Below, piece after piece: positions 1 to 12,296 of a stretch of DNA of 64,000 nucleotides. The DNA lies in assembly GCA_037903475.1 (NCBI GenBank), contig JBAJFG010000004.1, positions 1,116,001-1,180,000 on the forward strand, given 5' to 3'. The DNA comes from Ancylostoma caninum (lineage: Eukaryota > Nematoda > Chromadorea > Rhabditida > Ancylostomatidae). The position numbers and the translations under genes are program-made. How positions within the stretch are numbered: position 1 is the first letter of the stretch; each line of letters opens with the position of its first letter. Under the pieces are notes generated by a model. That model did no database searches. It saw only the letters and a program-made list of their open reading frames with translations, and had not been told where the DNA came from.

Positions 1-90
1 ACTGTGCTGAGCTCCCGTGACTCTGCCCAAGAGAGCCGCGCCGCGGTCCTGACTCTTGACTGCGTCCGTTTGGAGTTCTCTGTACATGGA
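1..90. repeat. Half copy of a GC-rich hairpin repeat
   Basis: This is the right half of a ~160-bp hairpin-forming repeat seen complete at 6826-6988, 26691-26850 and 36888-37047, and as another half at 22764-22826. The shared core contains GAGCTCCCGTGACTCTGCCC followed by a CCGCGCCGCGG-type block and ends near TTTGGAGTTCTCTGTA. It is cut by the window edge. Confidence 0.75.
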
Positions 91-312
91 AAGTGATCAA
101 ATGTACGTGTAACCACGTACTCCCACATCACTTCCGAGGTTGTTCTAGCGTGTGAGACTGTTATGAACCACTGCGACTAACAAACTAGAACGAGTACGCC
201 TTGTCAGAAGCACCAAAAGCACCTCTCCGCTTCTGACAAGTCGTACATATTCGAGCTTGTTCTGTGCTGTGGGGCGAAAATCAACATGTCTGAGTACGTA
301 GCAGTAGTTGAG
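85..312. repeat. Dispersed repeat A, copy 1
   Basis: About 230 bp are nearly identical to 17072-17300. Shared blocks include AAGTGATCAAATGTACGTGT and GTGGGGCGAAAATCAACATG. Inside it, CTTGTCAGAAGC is followed by a near reverse complement (GCTTCTGACAAG), so the element carries a short stem-loop. No coding potential is evident. It is probably a MITE or part of a larger transposon. Confidence 0.7.
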
Positions 313-1670
313 ATCCCCTCCTAGAGCTCTCCTCGAAATTACAATTTCTTCATCCAAGAAGTTAGATTTGTCTGGTATCCATAATTTTTTGACGCACCCT
401 GTGTATTAGAGCCAACTGATCTCCAGTGACGTTACGTTCCACTTCTTTCTATGAACATTTCGCACGAAGGTACTTAGTATTAGGTTAGCTGAAAAGTCTT
501 GTCCGAAAATTTTCAAGAATTATTTTCATTCGAAAATCGGATGGAAGGAGGGACGTCACCTCCACGCTACTGGATTATATTTCTAAAGCTACATATTTCT
601 CAAGGGTTATATAAGGCCAAGCGAGGCACTGCTGCTGCTTCAGCCATGCCTTAAATTGGTGAAGCAACTTCTTCTAAACGTATTTTGAGCTGATGTGGAT
701 CACCTTGGCGAGCGCTGAGGCCAGCAACATCATATGCGCAGTCTAAGAGAGCGTGACCAGAGAGTCCATAAAACCCTGCTGATCTGCATGTTTCGAGTCA
801 GGAGATATGGACTTTCAAGAGCAAGCACGCCTTGAATGACCCCACATCACAAACAAGGCTGAGAAGATACTGCAGTTCGAAATGCTCCCACGAGGAAGAA
901 CAGCCACGGGTACCATCTGAGGCCAGATTTGCAAACGGGCGAAAACAGTCAAGGAAAGTTGGAAAAAATGGAAAACACTGCATTCCTCCCCCCACCCCCC
1001 CTTACCCCACGCCAGTTTCACCACTCTCCTCTAGAAAGAGGCCTAGCACAAACAAGCGCAGCTGGATTGGGACATGGTTTCCTGTATTTCCTATTCTATT
1101 GACCTTGCACTTCTTGATTATAGTTTGATCTGCCTCCTCTAGGCTTACTAGCCAAAGAAAAAATTCAATATGAATGATTCTTTGACCCACAGAATCCCAT
1201 TTTCTATAACGACAAGATCTATGACGTATCTATTAGGTAGTGCATAGTCACTGCTGACTATAACAAATACAACATAACTGATAACTGTAAAATTGGTCGA
1301 GAAGGTTGTTGGATAAAGTTAGAATAAAGACAAAAATCAAAATTCCGTACAAGACTTTTCAGCCAACCTAGTAGTTCATTCATGACTTTGGCTGGGCCTA
1401 GTCTCTGGTAACTAGAGCAGTTTTTATCCTTCACGTTTTCCAACAACATGGACTCGACGCTTTCGTATGACGAGTGCTCGATAATTGACTTGTTGATGTG
1501 CGACAATAGACAGACAATCACTGTAGCAAAGTACACTGATCATTTTCACAGCACCTTGTTGTCATCTGGAAAAACGAAGCAAGAACCAGTCGCGCGATCC
1601 GTTGTGACTCACCCACGGCGGTTCACAGCTCAATGCTTTTGTGGCACCTCACCGACGCGGTTCTTGTCTA

Positions 1671-2021
1671 CCAAGGACACTGACTATAGTTGAAAGAGTT
1701 GCATGACAAGAAACGCCGCGACCAATCTTCTGAGAGAACCCTCGGGCACGTGCACGCCGCGCACGACAACGCTAAACGATCCAGTGTTGTGCAATTCAGC
1801 AAACACAACATGTGGGTTATGTTTTTAGGCGAGAGTGAGACGTAATACTCGTATCTCTGCTGATGAAGCAGAATAACCGTTGACGATGATGGATGTCGGT
1901 GGAAGACAAAAAGATTTCTCGGGAATTGATGATCGAAAAGTGATTGGAACACAACCAGTGGAAAAAGGAAGATGAATATTTGTAGAGTTACAGCAAGCCT
2001 ACATCGTTTACAGGAACACAT
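1671..2021 (-). CDS. Candidate small membrane or secreted ORF
   Basis: A single open frame of 117 codons starts at a true ATG (2021). The first 30 residues hold a basic N-terminus followed by a hydrophobic run (IFIFLFPLVVF), which could be a signal anchor. The rest is cysteine-containing with no repeats. I recognise no family. There is no clear splice site or poly(A) signal, and the flanking DNA is repetitive, so this may be chance. Stretch 313-3217 otherwise shows no supported gene. Confidence 0.2.
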
Positions 2022-3040
2022 TTGACTTTTTAAAATTTAAGATGAGTTCCGAAAGGTGGTGATGTGACGAATGTGAGAACATTCAGTTCATAATGTTGCA
2101 AATCCTTGGCACTGTTGCTGCGTCAGAAATTTGGAAATAAGGTGGTCGCGGGAGGAAAGACCTAAAAGCCTAGGAATTTTACAAATCGCCCTGGAACATT
2201 ACCTAACATCGCTTTTTTTTTGTTTTTAAGACGAACGGTAGAGCCGTTACGAAACGAAACAAAACTCTCGCTAAATTCTTTTAAAAAGTTCGTCCCTTAC
2301 CTATAATTTGTAAAAATGGAATGCATTGCAGAATAAGACCGAACGCAAGGACCACTACCGATCTTACTTCAATCCATATGAGGTAGGCTAGCAGTTTTCA
2401 GCTTCGGCAAGAAATTTAAAGTGTTCTCGCTTTGTCATAATTTTGTCGCGCATCGCGTGGCTCGCGGCGGAATCTCTCAAAATAAGAAACGCTGAAATTC
2501 CACAATTTACCATGAAATTACTAGCAAATTGCTTATAGTTAGATCTAATAGTCATATATGGTTCAGTACACTGCATTTTAATAGATTTATAAGGGATGGA
2601 ACGAATAGAACGCAATTTTGTGGACCGAGTGTACTTTCCTAAAGAATTTAGCGATAGTATTGTATGTGTTATCCATGTGACTTGACAAATTCGAGACTCA
2701 ATTTCTGATTATTGACCGCTTGAATGAATAGAACCACTGGGCGCGAGAATCAGAGATCTGTATTTTCGTGATGCCGACTGATCGAAAGAGAGGGTGCTTG
2801 AGTATTCCGATTGACGATGTCAACTTTCAATATGTCATCAAATGTCAAATGTTTGAGGTTTACTGTTCTGGCCTCAGCCTCACTTTGCTCGTCGAAGCAA
2901 ATCTCACTTCAGAATCGATTTTGATCCTGACATTATCACAAAAAATCTTTAGGTGATGCTGATTACCATTGTGCACATATTCTCTCACAAACTTGCAGAA
3001 AATCCTTTGTAAACCTCTTCGTTTTGGGAGTGACAGTTTG

Positions 3041-3132
3041 TGACAGCTACCACAAGAAGTTGAGTCGCTAGCGATCGATATAAGCGCTACCACGATATGC
3101 TGCAACTCTGCAAATCCTTGTGGTAGCTGTCG
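3041..3132. repeat. Short inverted repeat downstream of the secreted-protein gene
   Basis: TGACAGCTACCACAAGAA at 3041-3058 is matched by an inverted copy (CTTGTGGTAGCTGTC) at about 3117-3131. The stem of ~15 bp has a ~58-nt loop. It lies just past the stop codon of the minus-strand gene ending at 3218, so it would fall in the 3' UTR or just beyond. Confidence 0.5.
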
Positions 3133-3217
3133 CAACGGGTACCTCGAACTATCCAAAAAATTGGTTGAAAACGGTTTTTTCAGGCACTTATTTGAAGAAA
3201 TATGTATACAATTACAA

Positions 3218-5900
3218 TCAGTGTCGTCTGGAGGTTCTCTTGATGTTGGAACCTTAAATACGATTTTGAGGTGAGACAGTGCCTTCAGCACACATCTAGC
3301 AGGTTACCTGGACCAACTCCTCCTTCGGTTCCCACTCTGTGCGGCCGTTGAGACGGTATTAACCCTTGAGGCCGTCTGTCTACCAGCTCTTGCGGCGGTC
3401 TGTCCACCAACTCGTGTTGTGGCCTTTCGACAACTTCTTCCGATTCACTCTCAAACGTTTCCTCAGACCGTCGATCCCATGGTCTAGGCCTAGGTCCTGG
3501 TCTGTGTGGACGACGTGGCGGTGGCATTGGCATTGGCACTGGCATTGGTGGTGGAGCAGGATGTGGAACTAAATTGTAAGAGTGCGCTAGGGTCTAAAAA
3601 TAAGGTCCTGTAAGCTACAATTGATGAAGGCGAGGGACACAGCTTTCGAGTAATTTTGCTTAGGAAGTCTTTTTGAACACCTTTGGCAAAGGTCGCTCTT
3701 GCGCCGACATGTCGCATTTTTTTTCATACGTTATTTATTGCATTGCACACTGTGTGTTTGGGAAACCTAAATTTTTTCACCCCTTGATGTTACGCGAATT
3801 GGATTCAAAGTACACATTTTTCTTTCCTTCAAACGAGAACACTCTAGGACTGCGAGTGGATTTCAAATTTTTGGGAAAAAATTTAGAAGGAGCCCTAACT
3901 CTCAGTAACTACAATATTGTAGCGAAATTTTGTTCTGAACACCTCGCACCTTCCGCTAAATGGGACCGTCAAAGTGATTGCTTAATGAACTCAGTTTTTG
4001 AGGACTCACTTAAACTGGAGAAGAAGTTCTTGACATTGTCCAGGAAATTCCCCAGCTGTCCTCCTGGATGCATTGGGCTCGGGTTGTTCCCGAACTAAAC
4101 TCTAAACTTTGACTACTAAATGAACCTCTGTAGAGCAAGTTCACCTGAAGCATGCTACCAAGGTCGATGCCTCGACCTTGCCCGACCCCCAGACCGGAAT
4201 CGACCCCCACGCGTTCGTTGCCAACGATCACGTTGTCAGTTCCTGTAATGTCAAGTTTTCGGGACTTCGACACCTCTTCGCTGCAATTTCGCAGACGTAC
4301 CGCTCAATCCGATCCCAGCATTGTTCCCAGAAATGCCAAACGCGCGATGACCACCGAACCCAAGAATATTCGCACCTTGGCTCATTCCCATGTTCCACCC
4401 ACCTCCTGGCGTGGGCAGAAGAGAAAATTGGCCCAAGTTGATCTGCGCCAATGTGACTGAAATGTGATAGCGACATCGCGGGAAATTGAGTAGGAAATAA
4501 AATGTAGTTTCAAAATAAGTGAGTTAACAGAGAAAAATAAAAATTGGTCAGAGGTAAAAGAATAAAAAAACAGAATGATTGGTATTTCTTCCTATTGTTT
4601 TAGCGCTTCTAGGATTCTAGCCGAAAGAAACAGCTGGGCTTTTGTTAATTAAAGGAGCTTGAAGTTTTGTACTACAAATAGGACTCGACTGATTCGACTC
4701 AACTTTTGAATAACCAGTAGCTGAACGGATCGAGTTTCGAATCCCTGGTAATACCGAATACTATTAAAATAGCTCGAGAACAGGTATGTATGTTTTCATA
4801 TTACCAAATGATAGGAAAAGAACAGATGTTTGATCTATCCAATGGACTCGATGGCGACATATGTATATCGAGTCAAACTTCCAGTGTATATCTGGAAATC
4901 AATTCGTTCTCCCCTACCCTTACACCTCAAGAAGTCTAATGAATTACCGAAGAGGAGACAAAATGTTGTGCAAAAAATAGTAAAGGAGAAATAAATAGGA
5001 TCGAGTCCGGCTTCACAGTGGATTTGGAGACTCTGATGTGCTCTATTTGTCAGAGTGAATGACGGGGTCCTTTATTTATCTATTTATTTTTTATTTATTC
5101 TTCATTCATTTAATTATTTATTCGTTCATTTATCAAAAAAGAAGGGTGTCACACGTTCACTGATCAACGTCCCACACAAATAATTTAATGACTGATCAAA
5201 AAGTTGATTAATACAAGTTCACAAGAATTTTAGCGTTTACATAATTTCATGAATTATTCCACAAGCAGTTTTCAAGCTAAAAACAAAGTAAAAACTCTTT
5301 CAGACGCGCCAGGTTCCCACGTCGGGTTATTTATTTATTTACTCAATACACAAGCCGTGCTTGCTGCTCCAAAAAATTGAATAGTACAGTAAAATCAACC
5401 GTAGGAATAGCTCTTGTACTCCCTATAATTGTGAGAGAAATTAATCTTTCGAAATATGTAGTCAGCTCAGGTTTTCTCTGTTGCTCCTCAAACATTAATT
5501 TACATGTGAGATCTCACCAATGTAACAAGGGTATTACGATAAATCCAATTCTAAAAGCTATAGCCACTCTTCAATTTCAGCAGCTCAGATTTTTAATCTA
5601 ATTTGGCGAGAATAAAGGGAATAAAACAATCAGCAGGTACTGGACCTCTTCCAAGCAGAAAATTTGAAGCAGGTTGGGCTACCCAACTATTTGCTGTGCT
5701 CTTCCGAGCAGAGTCCATAGCATTGGTGAGAATACATCAGGAATTCAGCACGGGGAAGAAGAAATGAAAAAGAAAGAAAGGAAAAAATAGGAAAAGAGAG
5801 AAAAAAGGAAAAAAACTACGGTTGAAATCCCCTTCCACAAAAGACGACGGTGTGGCGATTTACCTGGGATGAGTGCAGCTGAGAGTAGCGCGACATGCAT
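3218..5900 (-). CDS. Novel secreted Gly-rich/Pro-rich protein (5 exons, ~203 aa)
   Basis: Exons on the minus strand: 5900-5864, 4456-4301, 4242-4145, 3593-3308 and 3252-3218. All junctions are GT/AG and the reading phases agree. The ATG begins MHVALLSAALIP; after the 1.4-kb first intron it continues VTLAQINLGQF, giving a textbook signal peptide with likely cleavage after VTLA. The mature chain has a Gly/Asn-rich part (residues ~25-96: GGGWNMGM, GVGQGRGIDLGS), then a Pro-rich part (PAPPPMPVPMPMPPPRRP), an acidic patch (EETFESESEEVV) and a repeated ELVDR-P-Q unit, ending in a short basic tail. Introns 2 (58 bp) and 4 (55 bp) are short. I recognise no family; composition suggests an extracellular structural, cuticle-associated or excretory protein. 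The last exon (12 codons) is the least certain part. It could alternatively use another downstream exon. Confidence 0.7.
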
Positions 5901-6242
5901 GGCTCGCGTCAGGCAGTGGGCGGCCAACCGACTGCTTGTAGAGGCAAGCGCATCCTGTTCAAGAGTGTAACGCAGCGTTTGCCATTGTCCTCTTGGCCGC
6001 CGGCATTTCCATAACAAGTGTTTGGCAACTGAACAGCGCTAGATGCAGGGTCGTTTCGAGGAGTGAGTCACTGACATATCGAAATCACTTCATACAGTAG
6101 AGAGAACCTTGTATTAGCTTGTTCCCAAATCCTTACTTTTGTTATTATTCTTTGAATTTTTCTTTTTGATCACTTCAAATTGGAACTTATCCCAACCAAC
6201 TTCTTCTCAGAAGTCCAGTCTTTCGGTACTTCAAAGCATTTG

Positions 6243-6322
6243 GAGACATTACCCCTCTCCCACCCCCCCCCCCTCCCCACCCCGCCCCTGACCTTCCGCC
6301 CACTTTCCGCGTACGTCACTGC
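6243..6322. repeat. Degenerate end of the CAGTGGCGG-type MITE
   Basis: A C-rich tract leads into CCGCCCACTTTCCGCGTACG and then TCACTG. This closely resembles the right end of the intact MITE at 26381-26660 (CCCGCCCACTTTCTGCGTCC, GCCACTG). The other end was not found, so this is an old fragment at most. Confidence 0.4.
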
Positions 6323-6825
6323 AAGAAGGGAGTGATTCCGTTGTAGGAGAGTCTCTGCAATAAAAACTCGCACAAAAACAAAGACACGTGACAGTTATCA
6401 ATGTCTTCAGTAGTTGTCTTCAATATAGAGAACGTCTCAAAATTGCAGTAAGAGCACTGGTTTTGAAGGGGACGCGTTCCGTCGTCCACCCGAACTCATT
6501 TGGGAAGTCGCTTCCGAGAGCTTTTACTTGGCAGTGCTGCGATGCATAAGCCACTTTTGGGCAATGGTTGGGCCGAAGACAGATCTACTCTTCCCATTGG
6601 GAGGCGATCACGCAATGGTTTAGATCTTGATCAATTAGGTTACGTTTTGACGATGCACCAAAAACGGCCTGTTCGAAATCTCGCAGTAATTTGCGTACAT
6701 TGAAAAGCTCGCAAAAAGTTAAGGAAGTTAAGGATCAGCCAGACTACGGGCAACCACGCAATCTCCAACTTCACTAGGGCGTCTCAGGATTTGCGTCGTA
6801 GCTGATGATGAAGAAATACTTAAAG

Positions 6826-6988
6826 ATACAGAGAACTCCAAACGGACGCAGTCAAGAGTCAGGACCGCGGCGCGGCTCCTGGGCAGAGTCACGGGAGCTC
6901 AGCATAGTGTGCGCCTGGGTGTCTGTCCATGAGAGCCGCGTCACGATCTCGACTCTTGTCTACGTACCTTTGGAGTTTCCTATATGTA
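6826..6988. repeat. GC-rich hairpin repeat, full copy
   Basis: Left arm starts ACAGAGAACTCCAAACGGAC and the right arm ends with the near reverse complement (TACCTTTGGAGTTTCCTATA). Both arms carry a CGCGGCGCGGCTC-like block and share ~70% complementarity, so single strands would fold into a long hairpin. It is non-coding and MITE-like. Related copies lie at 1-90, 22764-22826, 26691-26850 and 36888-37047. Confidence 0.75.
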
Positions 6989-7439
6989 TAGATTGCATTG
7001 ATTTTGGTTCACCATGAGGAAAAATAGGAAACTGGTGACGTCAGAATCACACGGAAATTTTTCCTGCTACTTCTCCTTCGTTGCCATGATGCTGGGTCAT
7101 CCAGAAGATTCAAGGACAACTATGTATGATGTTAGCTCTACTGCGATTGCTTTGGCTAGCCTCGTACTGTACAACTTGGGAGATACGTTTGTCTGCATTG
7201 TTGACATACCATAGGTAGGTGAAAACGAAAAACAGCTTTTGTTAGGCGACTTCGCGTATAACACTACTTTATTGCTGAGTAACGGAAAATTTATTGCGAA
7301 ATATTTAGCATATCCTATTACCATATTCTCATCAAGTGCAGGGTAACAGCAACTCAATACAAAAATATGAATTGAACCACAAGATTTGAGTAACCCAGCC
7401 ATTTCTCGTCGTCAGAAAACCATCTTTACTGCCTTCTGT

Positions 7440-7790
7440 TAAACAGGAGCCTGGCAGTCCATACTAGATGCCAGCGTCAGTCTCGCGTCAAACGCACGCA
7501 CCTACTCGCGGACGATTTTCTATGAACTGGTCAACGCGGTGTGTACATCCTGAATGAAAATACCGCACCGTCGCTACAATAGACGCGACGCGTCAAATGT
7601 GGGCGTCTGAACTAGGGTTGCGACCCGGCCTACCCTTCATCATATAGACGCACGCGCGTCAAGCGCTCCCATAGCACCGTGCGAGCGGCTCCTAGTGATA
7701 ATGACGGGACGGGGCACCTGCGGGCAGAAATGAAGAAAAAAAACCGCTCACATGGTACAAATATCTGTACGGTCGATGGGTATCAAAGCT
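7440..7790. repeat. Dispersed GC-rich repeat B
   Basis: Contains CATATAGACGCACGCGCGTC, which appears inverted at 17835-17860 (GACGCGCGTGCGTCTATATG). Related CGCACGCA-rich blocks with a GACCGGTCAAC-like motif recur at 9440-9530, 10090-10200 and 17930-18050. No frame is supported. Confidence 0.55.
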
Positions 7791-8689
7791 TATAGAATAG
7801 GTAAACAGTTGTGTCTGACATGTGAGGTTCATTTCATCGAGACTCGTTGGATGCAGAGGACGGTCGCTGCTTATGAGACGTAAGTTGCACTACCTTGCGT
7901 GTATGACTGAATGACTGCTTTACAGCACAATTCAATTCGTTAAATTCATCAAGCTGTGTAGAGGTCAAAGCAAAATGAAATGTCCAACGCTGCTAGCGAG
8001 CTGTCGTGGAATAATCTCTAGAAGTAGATTAAAAAGGAGTTCGCGCGTAACTACGTTCACCTAGACGTCTATCGAACGTATAGCCATCGATCAGTGGCAA
8101 TTCTGGCTTCAGAGAGGGTACTAGTTGGGACCATTAATGTCGCATTCGCGAGACAGAATGAGAAAGAACCTGCACGTCTACATTTTTTCACTTAGATTCC
8201 GTGCGGGAAAGAAGGACCCTCTAGTCAATGGTCTGCAAGTGATAGCGACGATGGGAACGGAACGTGGCGATTGCCACTTTATTGCCTTGGATCGCTTCCA
8301 AATGGAGCTCATCGCTGTTTTCTCAAAGACGTGCCCAAAACGAACAGGCGGCCGAAAGCGATAATGGAAATGATATCTATCGATCGCCACGCTACATTGA
8401 GCATCATTGATCTCACGTCTGGGATTTACTCATTCGCATTAGGCGCATGGCATACTTCAAAGCGACACCGTCGCAGTGAAGAAAAAAATGAATGGAAATG
8501 ACGAGAACAAAGCGATACAAGTTCGCTGATCTTATCACACAGCTCACGTGGAATACCGTGCTGGCATAGGAGCATGCATGCGAAAAGTTCTGGTGGTGAA
8601 CGGTCGCAGCGAAAACGTTGCTGTGTAGTACGCCATAAAGGCAGTGTCTCAGCTCGTGGGCCGGGTTCGAGATTCCCATCTCAGTCGAA

Positions 8690-8860
8690 CATACGCGTGC
8701 CGCTGAGCACAAAGATGTACTTTAAGTTTCGTAGAAACGTCGAAAACCTCATAAGTTACGGGTTTCTTTGGCCGAGAATTTCGAAATTCTCGGCCAGTGG
8801 ACGAGAGGGTTCATTCCGCAGCGAGAGCTTGCTGAGGGTGCGGCATGGCTTTTCAACACG
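8690..8860. repeat. Dispersed repeat C with a 26-bp palindrome
   Basis: Shares blocks such as CCGCTGAGCACAAA, ACGTCGAAAACC and GAGGGTGCGGCATG with 53610-53760. At 8770-8795 lies an exact palindrome centred on TTCGAA with arms GGCCGAGAATT; the 53.6-kb copy keeps only one arm. Confidence 0.6.
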
Positions 8861-9188
8861 GAAATGTTTGTTTGTTTGATAATAGCTGCTGCTGAGAAGT
8901 TTATTTTAATGTGCAATCTCAGCTTCTCAACTCCGCTTCTGCTAGCTTCCTAGCAAGGAAACTCGTCCGCTCCTGTATCCAATTTAGCCTTAAAAGTAGG
9001 GGTTTTTGAGGGCGTTTTCTGACATCAAGCACATCATTGGAATCAGCACCTCGAGCTGCACTTGAATCTGTGGATATCGCGATACTGGACATGAGGTGAG
9101 ACACTGGCTATAAGCTACATTTATGTGCATGGGAGTCCGCTCCAGTCGGATGACGAAAAAATTTTAAAATGTAGATCTTCGTTATCCG

Positions 9189-9443
9189 GCAATCGATACG
9201 TATCAATCGTTATCCGAACGGATCGGACTACGATGAACTATAAATGTAGCTGTAGGCCTTAGAGAATAGGGTAATTTGTACCAGCTGCGTGTGATTCGTG
9301 TGCCACGTTACCTCCGGGCTAGCTAAACTCTGAAAAAAAGGGGCAATCGATACGTATCAATTGTTATCCGAACGGATCGGACTACGATGAACTATAAATG
9401 TGGCTGTAGGCCTTAGAGAATAGGGTAATTTGTACCAGCTGCT
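9189..9443. repeat. Direct repeat pair (~98 bp each)
   Basis: Copies at 9189-9288 and 9343-9443 differ at about two positions. Both contain GCAATCGATACGTATCAA and a GAACGGATCGGACTACGATG block. Similar ATCGATACGTATC blocks recur at 9780-9845 and 20150-20235, so this is a dispersed family with a recent local duplication. Confidence 0.7.
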
Positions 9444-10899
9444 GCGTCAAATGCACGCATTTATTCGCGATGGGTCTTCCATGAATACCGGTCAACTGCC
9501 CAGGTGAACCCTATGGCTATGGTCGCAGCGACGCTGTCGTTGCTACCGATCACCACCAGAACTTTTTGTTGTCATGCCAGCACGGTATTCTATGAAAACT
9601 GTGTGATAAGATCTGGGAACCTGTAACATGTTGTTCTCATCATTTCCATTCATTTTCTTCATCGCGACGTTATCGCTCTGAAGTATGCCATGAGCCATTT
9701 CCCCGAACTTCCATAATCGCAATAGATGTATTTATAGTTCATCGGAGTCCGATCCTGTCGGATAACAAATGATACGTTTCGATCCTTGGATGACAATAAT
9801 CAATACGTATCTTTTGTCGACCGGATCCGACTCCGATGCACTATAAATGTAGCTTATCATTCACATCATCAATTCATTTTAGGCACATCCTTGAGAAAAA
9901 TGGGGGGTGAGAAGGAATGAGCTCCGTTTGGAAGCGATCCAAAGCGATGTTACGTGGAAATCGATGCGTATCATTCCTATCGCCGCTATATCTTATATCG
10001 GCGGTGCACTTGATTCATTTCAAAACTTTATTTAACATTCCATTTTAAACTGATAAAATCTGAAGATACTCTAAAAGGCAGTTTGCTTCAGAAGTGTGCG
10101 TGCCTGAGACGCAAGCATTCATACTCTCAAAGTTTTTTCATGAAGACCGGCCAACGCGTCATCTTTATAAACCTGCGTCTGGCTTGCGTCTGAACTACTA
10201 ATAAACTTCGGTGTGACACATCCATAGTGAACACATGTAGGGGTGTGCTAGCTGTATCTACCTTCCATCACGGACGACTCCACCAAGGCTTCTGGATGAC
10301 ACTTTGGGTAGTTAAAGAGGGCTTGTTTCCGTGTAACGTTGGTGTACGCATCGGGAGCAATAGCTGATTCATGGTAGACACATGGAAGAGTTCGGAGTGC
10401 TGGTAGAGTCATCCGTGAACGTTATTGAACACAACCAGTATACCCTGGGATGTGTTCGGTTCCTCCCTTGTCCTTCATTATATGGTTACATCACCTTCAT
10501 CATTGGTTACATGCGTGACGCCCGCACGCATCCAGGTGTATAAGGCATCGAGGAGTATGCCTTATAGTGGTCACCGCTCTTATGCACACTCATTGAGTAA
10601 TTGGAATCTTTAGCTGTATTTATAGTATGTCGTACTACGATTTGCATCAGAGGTCGGATTCAAAGTCTGAACGACGCGTCATGGCTTTGTTTAGTTGAAG
10701 GACTGTCATGTCATGCATATGTTTCGGCCATTGAATTTCGCATATTTGCTCCATGGATCAGGCAATTTCGAGAAAAAGGAGACGAAAAATGCAACAAAAG
10801 TGTCAAACTATAAAGAAAACAACTGAGGAATTGGCCTATGCGTTTGAATCGACTGATTCGTCGTAGTCCGATGTCGGGTCGCAGGCAAATCTTTCCAAT

Positions 10900-11113
10900 C
10901 TACAGGACATTCACCTCGAGGTAAACAACGCGTTGGAGACACGCGCGCGAGCTGATTCATTCCAATAGATCAAATTCTCAATCGAAAGGCTACCTCCGAA
11001 CCGCTAAAAACCGCTCGCATGTAGCCTTTCGATTGAGAGTTTGATCTATTAGAAAGGATCAGCTCGCGCGCGTATTGCAACGCGATGTTTACTCCGAGGT
11101 GAATGCCCTGTAG
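10900..11113. repeat. Long inverted repeat (hairpin MITE)
   Basis: Two arms of about 93 bp are near-perfect reverse complements around a ~27-nt loop. Left arm starts CTACAGGACATTCACCTCGA and ends CAATCGAAAGGCTAC; right arm starts GTAGCCTTTCGATTG and ends GAGGTGAATGCCCTGTAG. No frame crosses it. Confidence 0.85.
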
Positions 11114-11276
11114 TAAAAAGAGGAGTCGTCGTCTGACTTTGACGCATCGGATTCTGATGACAATCGATATGTATGTTTCGTTCCCTGCTCAGGTCGAATT
11201 CCGGTGCGCTGTAAATGCAGCTTTTGGCAGAGGCTCATGATGTGTCGGTGGAAGCATGTGCAGTAGACATTTGACT

Positions 11277-11425
11277 CGACCGAGTCAAATCGAGTCGAGT
11301 TTCGAATAAATCGACTTTCGAGTGACTCGAAATATCGACTATTCGAAAAACCTCAAAAATCGAGTTATTCGAAATATCGACTATTCAAAAGGGACAGTTA
11401 TTCGACGATTCGTCGAATAACTCGA
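11277..11425. repeat. 42-bp TCGA-rich satellite, cluster 1
   Basis: Diverged copies of a unit built on ATCGAGTTATTCGAAATATC and GACTATTCGAAAAA. The same unit forms a cleaner array at 12297-12479 and a remnant at 24190-24275. Confidence 0.65.
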
Positions 11426-12296
11426 CTTTTATTGACTTATTAAATTGGCCAAACTGCACGTTAAAGCTGGCATGAAAGCACTAGTCCATCCATTCTAATG
11501 TGTATGTATTTAAACCATTTCCATTAAAGTAATTAAAGTTAAAACAAATAAATTAAAGTATTAGTTCTAAGTTGCAGTACACGACTACTTGCTCATAGCG
11601 AAATGCTACTGAATACTTCTTTGGTTTCGCCGCATTTATCCAGAACTTTATTACTGGCTAGATGAATTTTTGACTATAGGTTTTTGACCTGGTCATTCTC
11701 TAAAAGCGTCATTTGAGGAAGTTCTTTAAAAGCGCCACTCACGGAAGTCTTAGCATCGCAGATTTCGCTGTTTCGGTGGTTCAAGGCACATGGAACTCAT
11801 ATGCAATGATGAAATAGCTCCCAAAGAATCCGGAAAAACAAGATGCCGTTTCCTGAGATGTTGTGCTAGCGTCTCTTGATACTCGCATGTCCTGCCGCAA
11901 TGATGCCATGCGTTCTTGTGAAAGTAAGCTGGCGCAGCGGACATCAAAAAGGCAACATTGACATCAGCGCTCACAATTTCTTCACAGGTTATTTGTGATT
12001 CATTGTCTCGATGACTACAGTAATTTTGACTAAGACTGTACTTATGGAATCTCTCCTGTTATCATACTGGCCGCTTCTTTGTTCTTCAAGAATGGATCAT
12101 CATTATCAGCACTTCTGAGATCTCATTGATTTTCATGTCACAGTTTGCTTTAATTTTCGCAGTGTGCCTTCTTTCATTATAATCGAAGTTATTGATCGAA
12201 ATTAGAAATCATTGTGTTTTGGATGCTCTAAATAAAGTTTGGAATCAAATAGATAACTTATTGTTAATATGTTGCTTCACAATTAGTGTTGCTGAC

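Larger units (their letters stand above)
5901..12296. other. Gene-poor, repeat-rich interval
   Basis: No supported gene was found. The stretch holds a poly-C tract (6263-6275), a hairpin repeat (6826-6988), interspersed GC-rich repeats with ACGCACGC/GCGTGCGT motifs (7440-7790, 9440-9530, 10090-10200), a palindrome-bearing repeat (8690-8860), a direct repeat pair (9189-9443), a perfect-looking long hairpin (10900-11113) and a 42-bp satellite (11277-11425). Open frames here are short and lack consistent splice signals. Confidence 0.6.

Noticed and set aside
3673..4098. 141-codon plus-strand open frame
   Set aside because: It lies antisense in the 3594-4144 intron of the secreted-protein gene, has no recognisable domain and no splice context.
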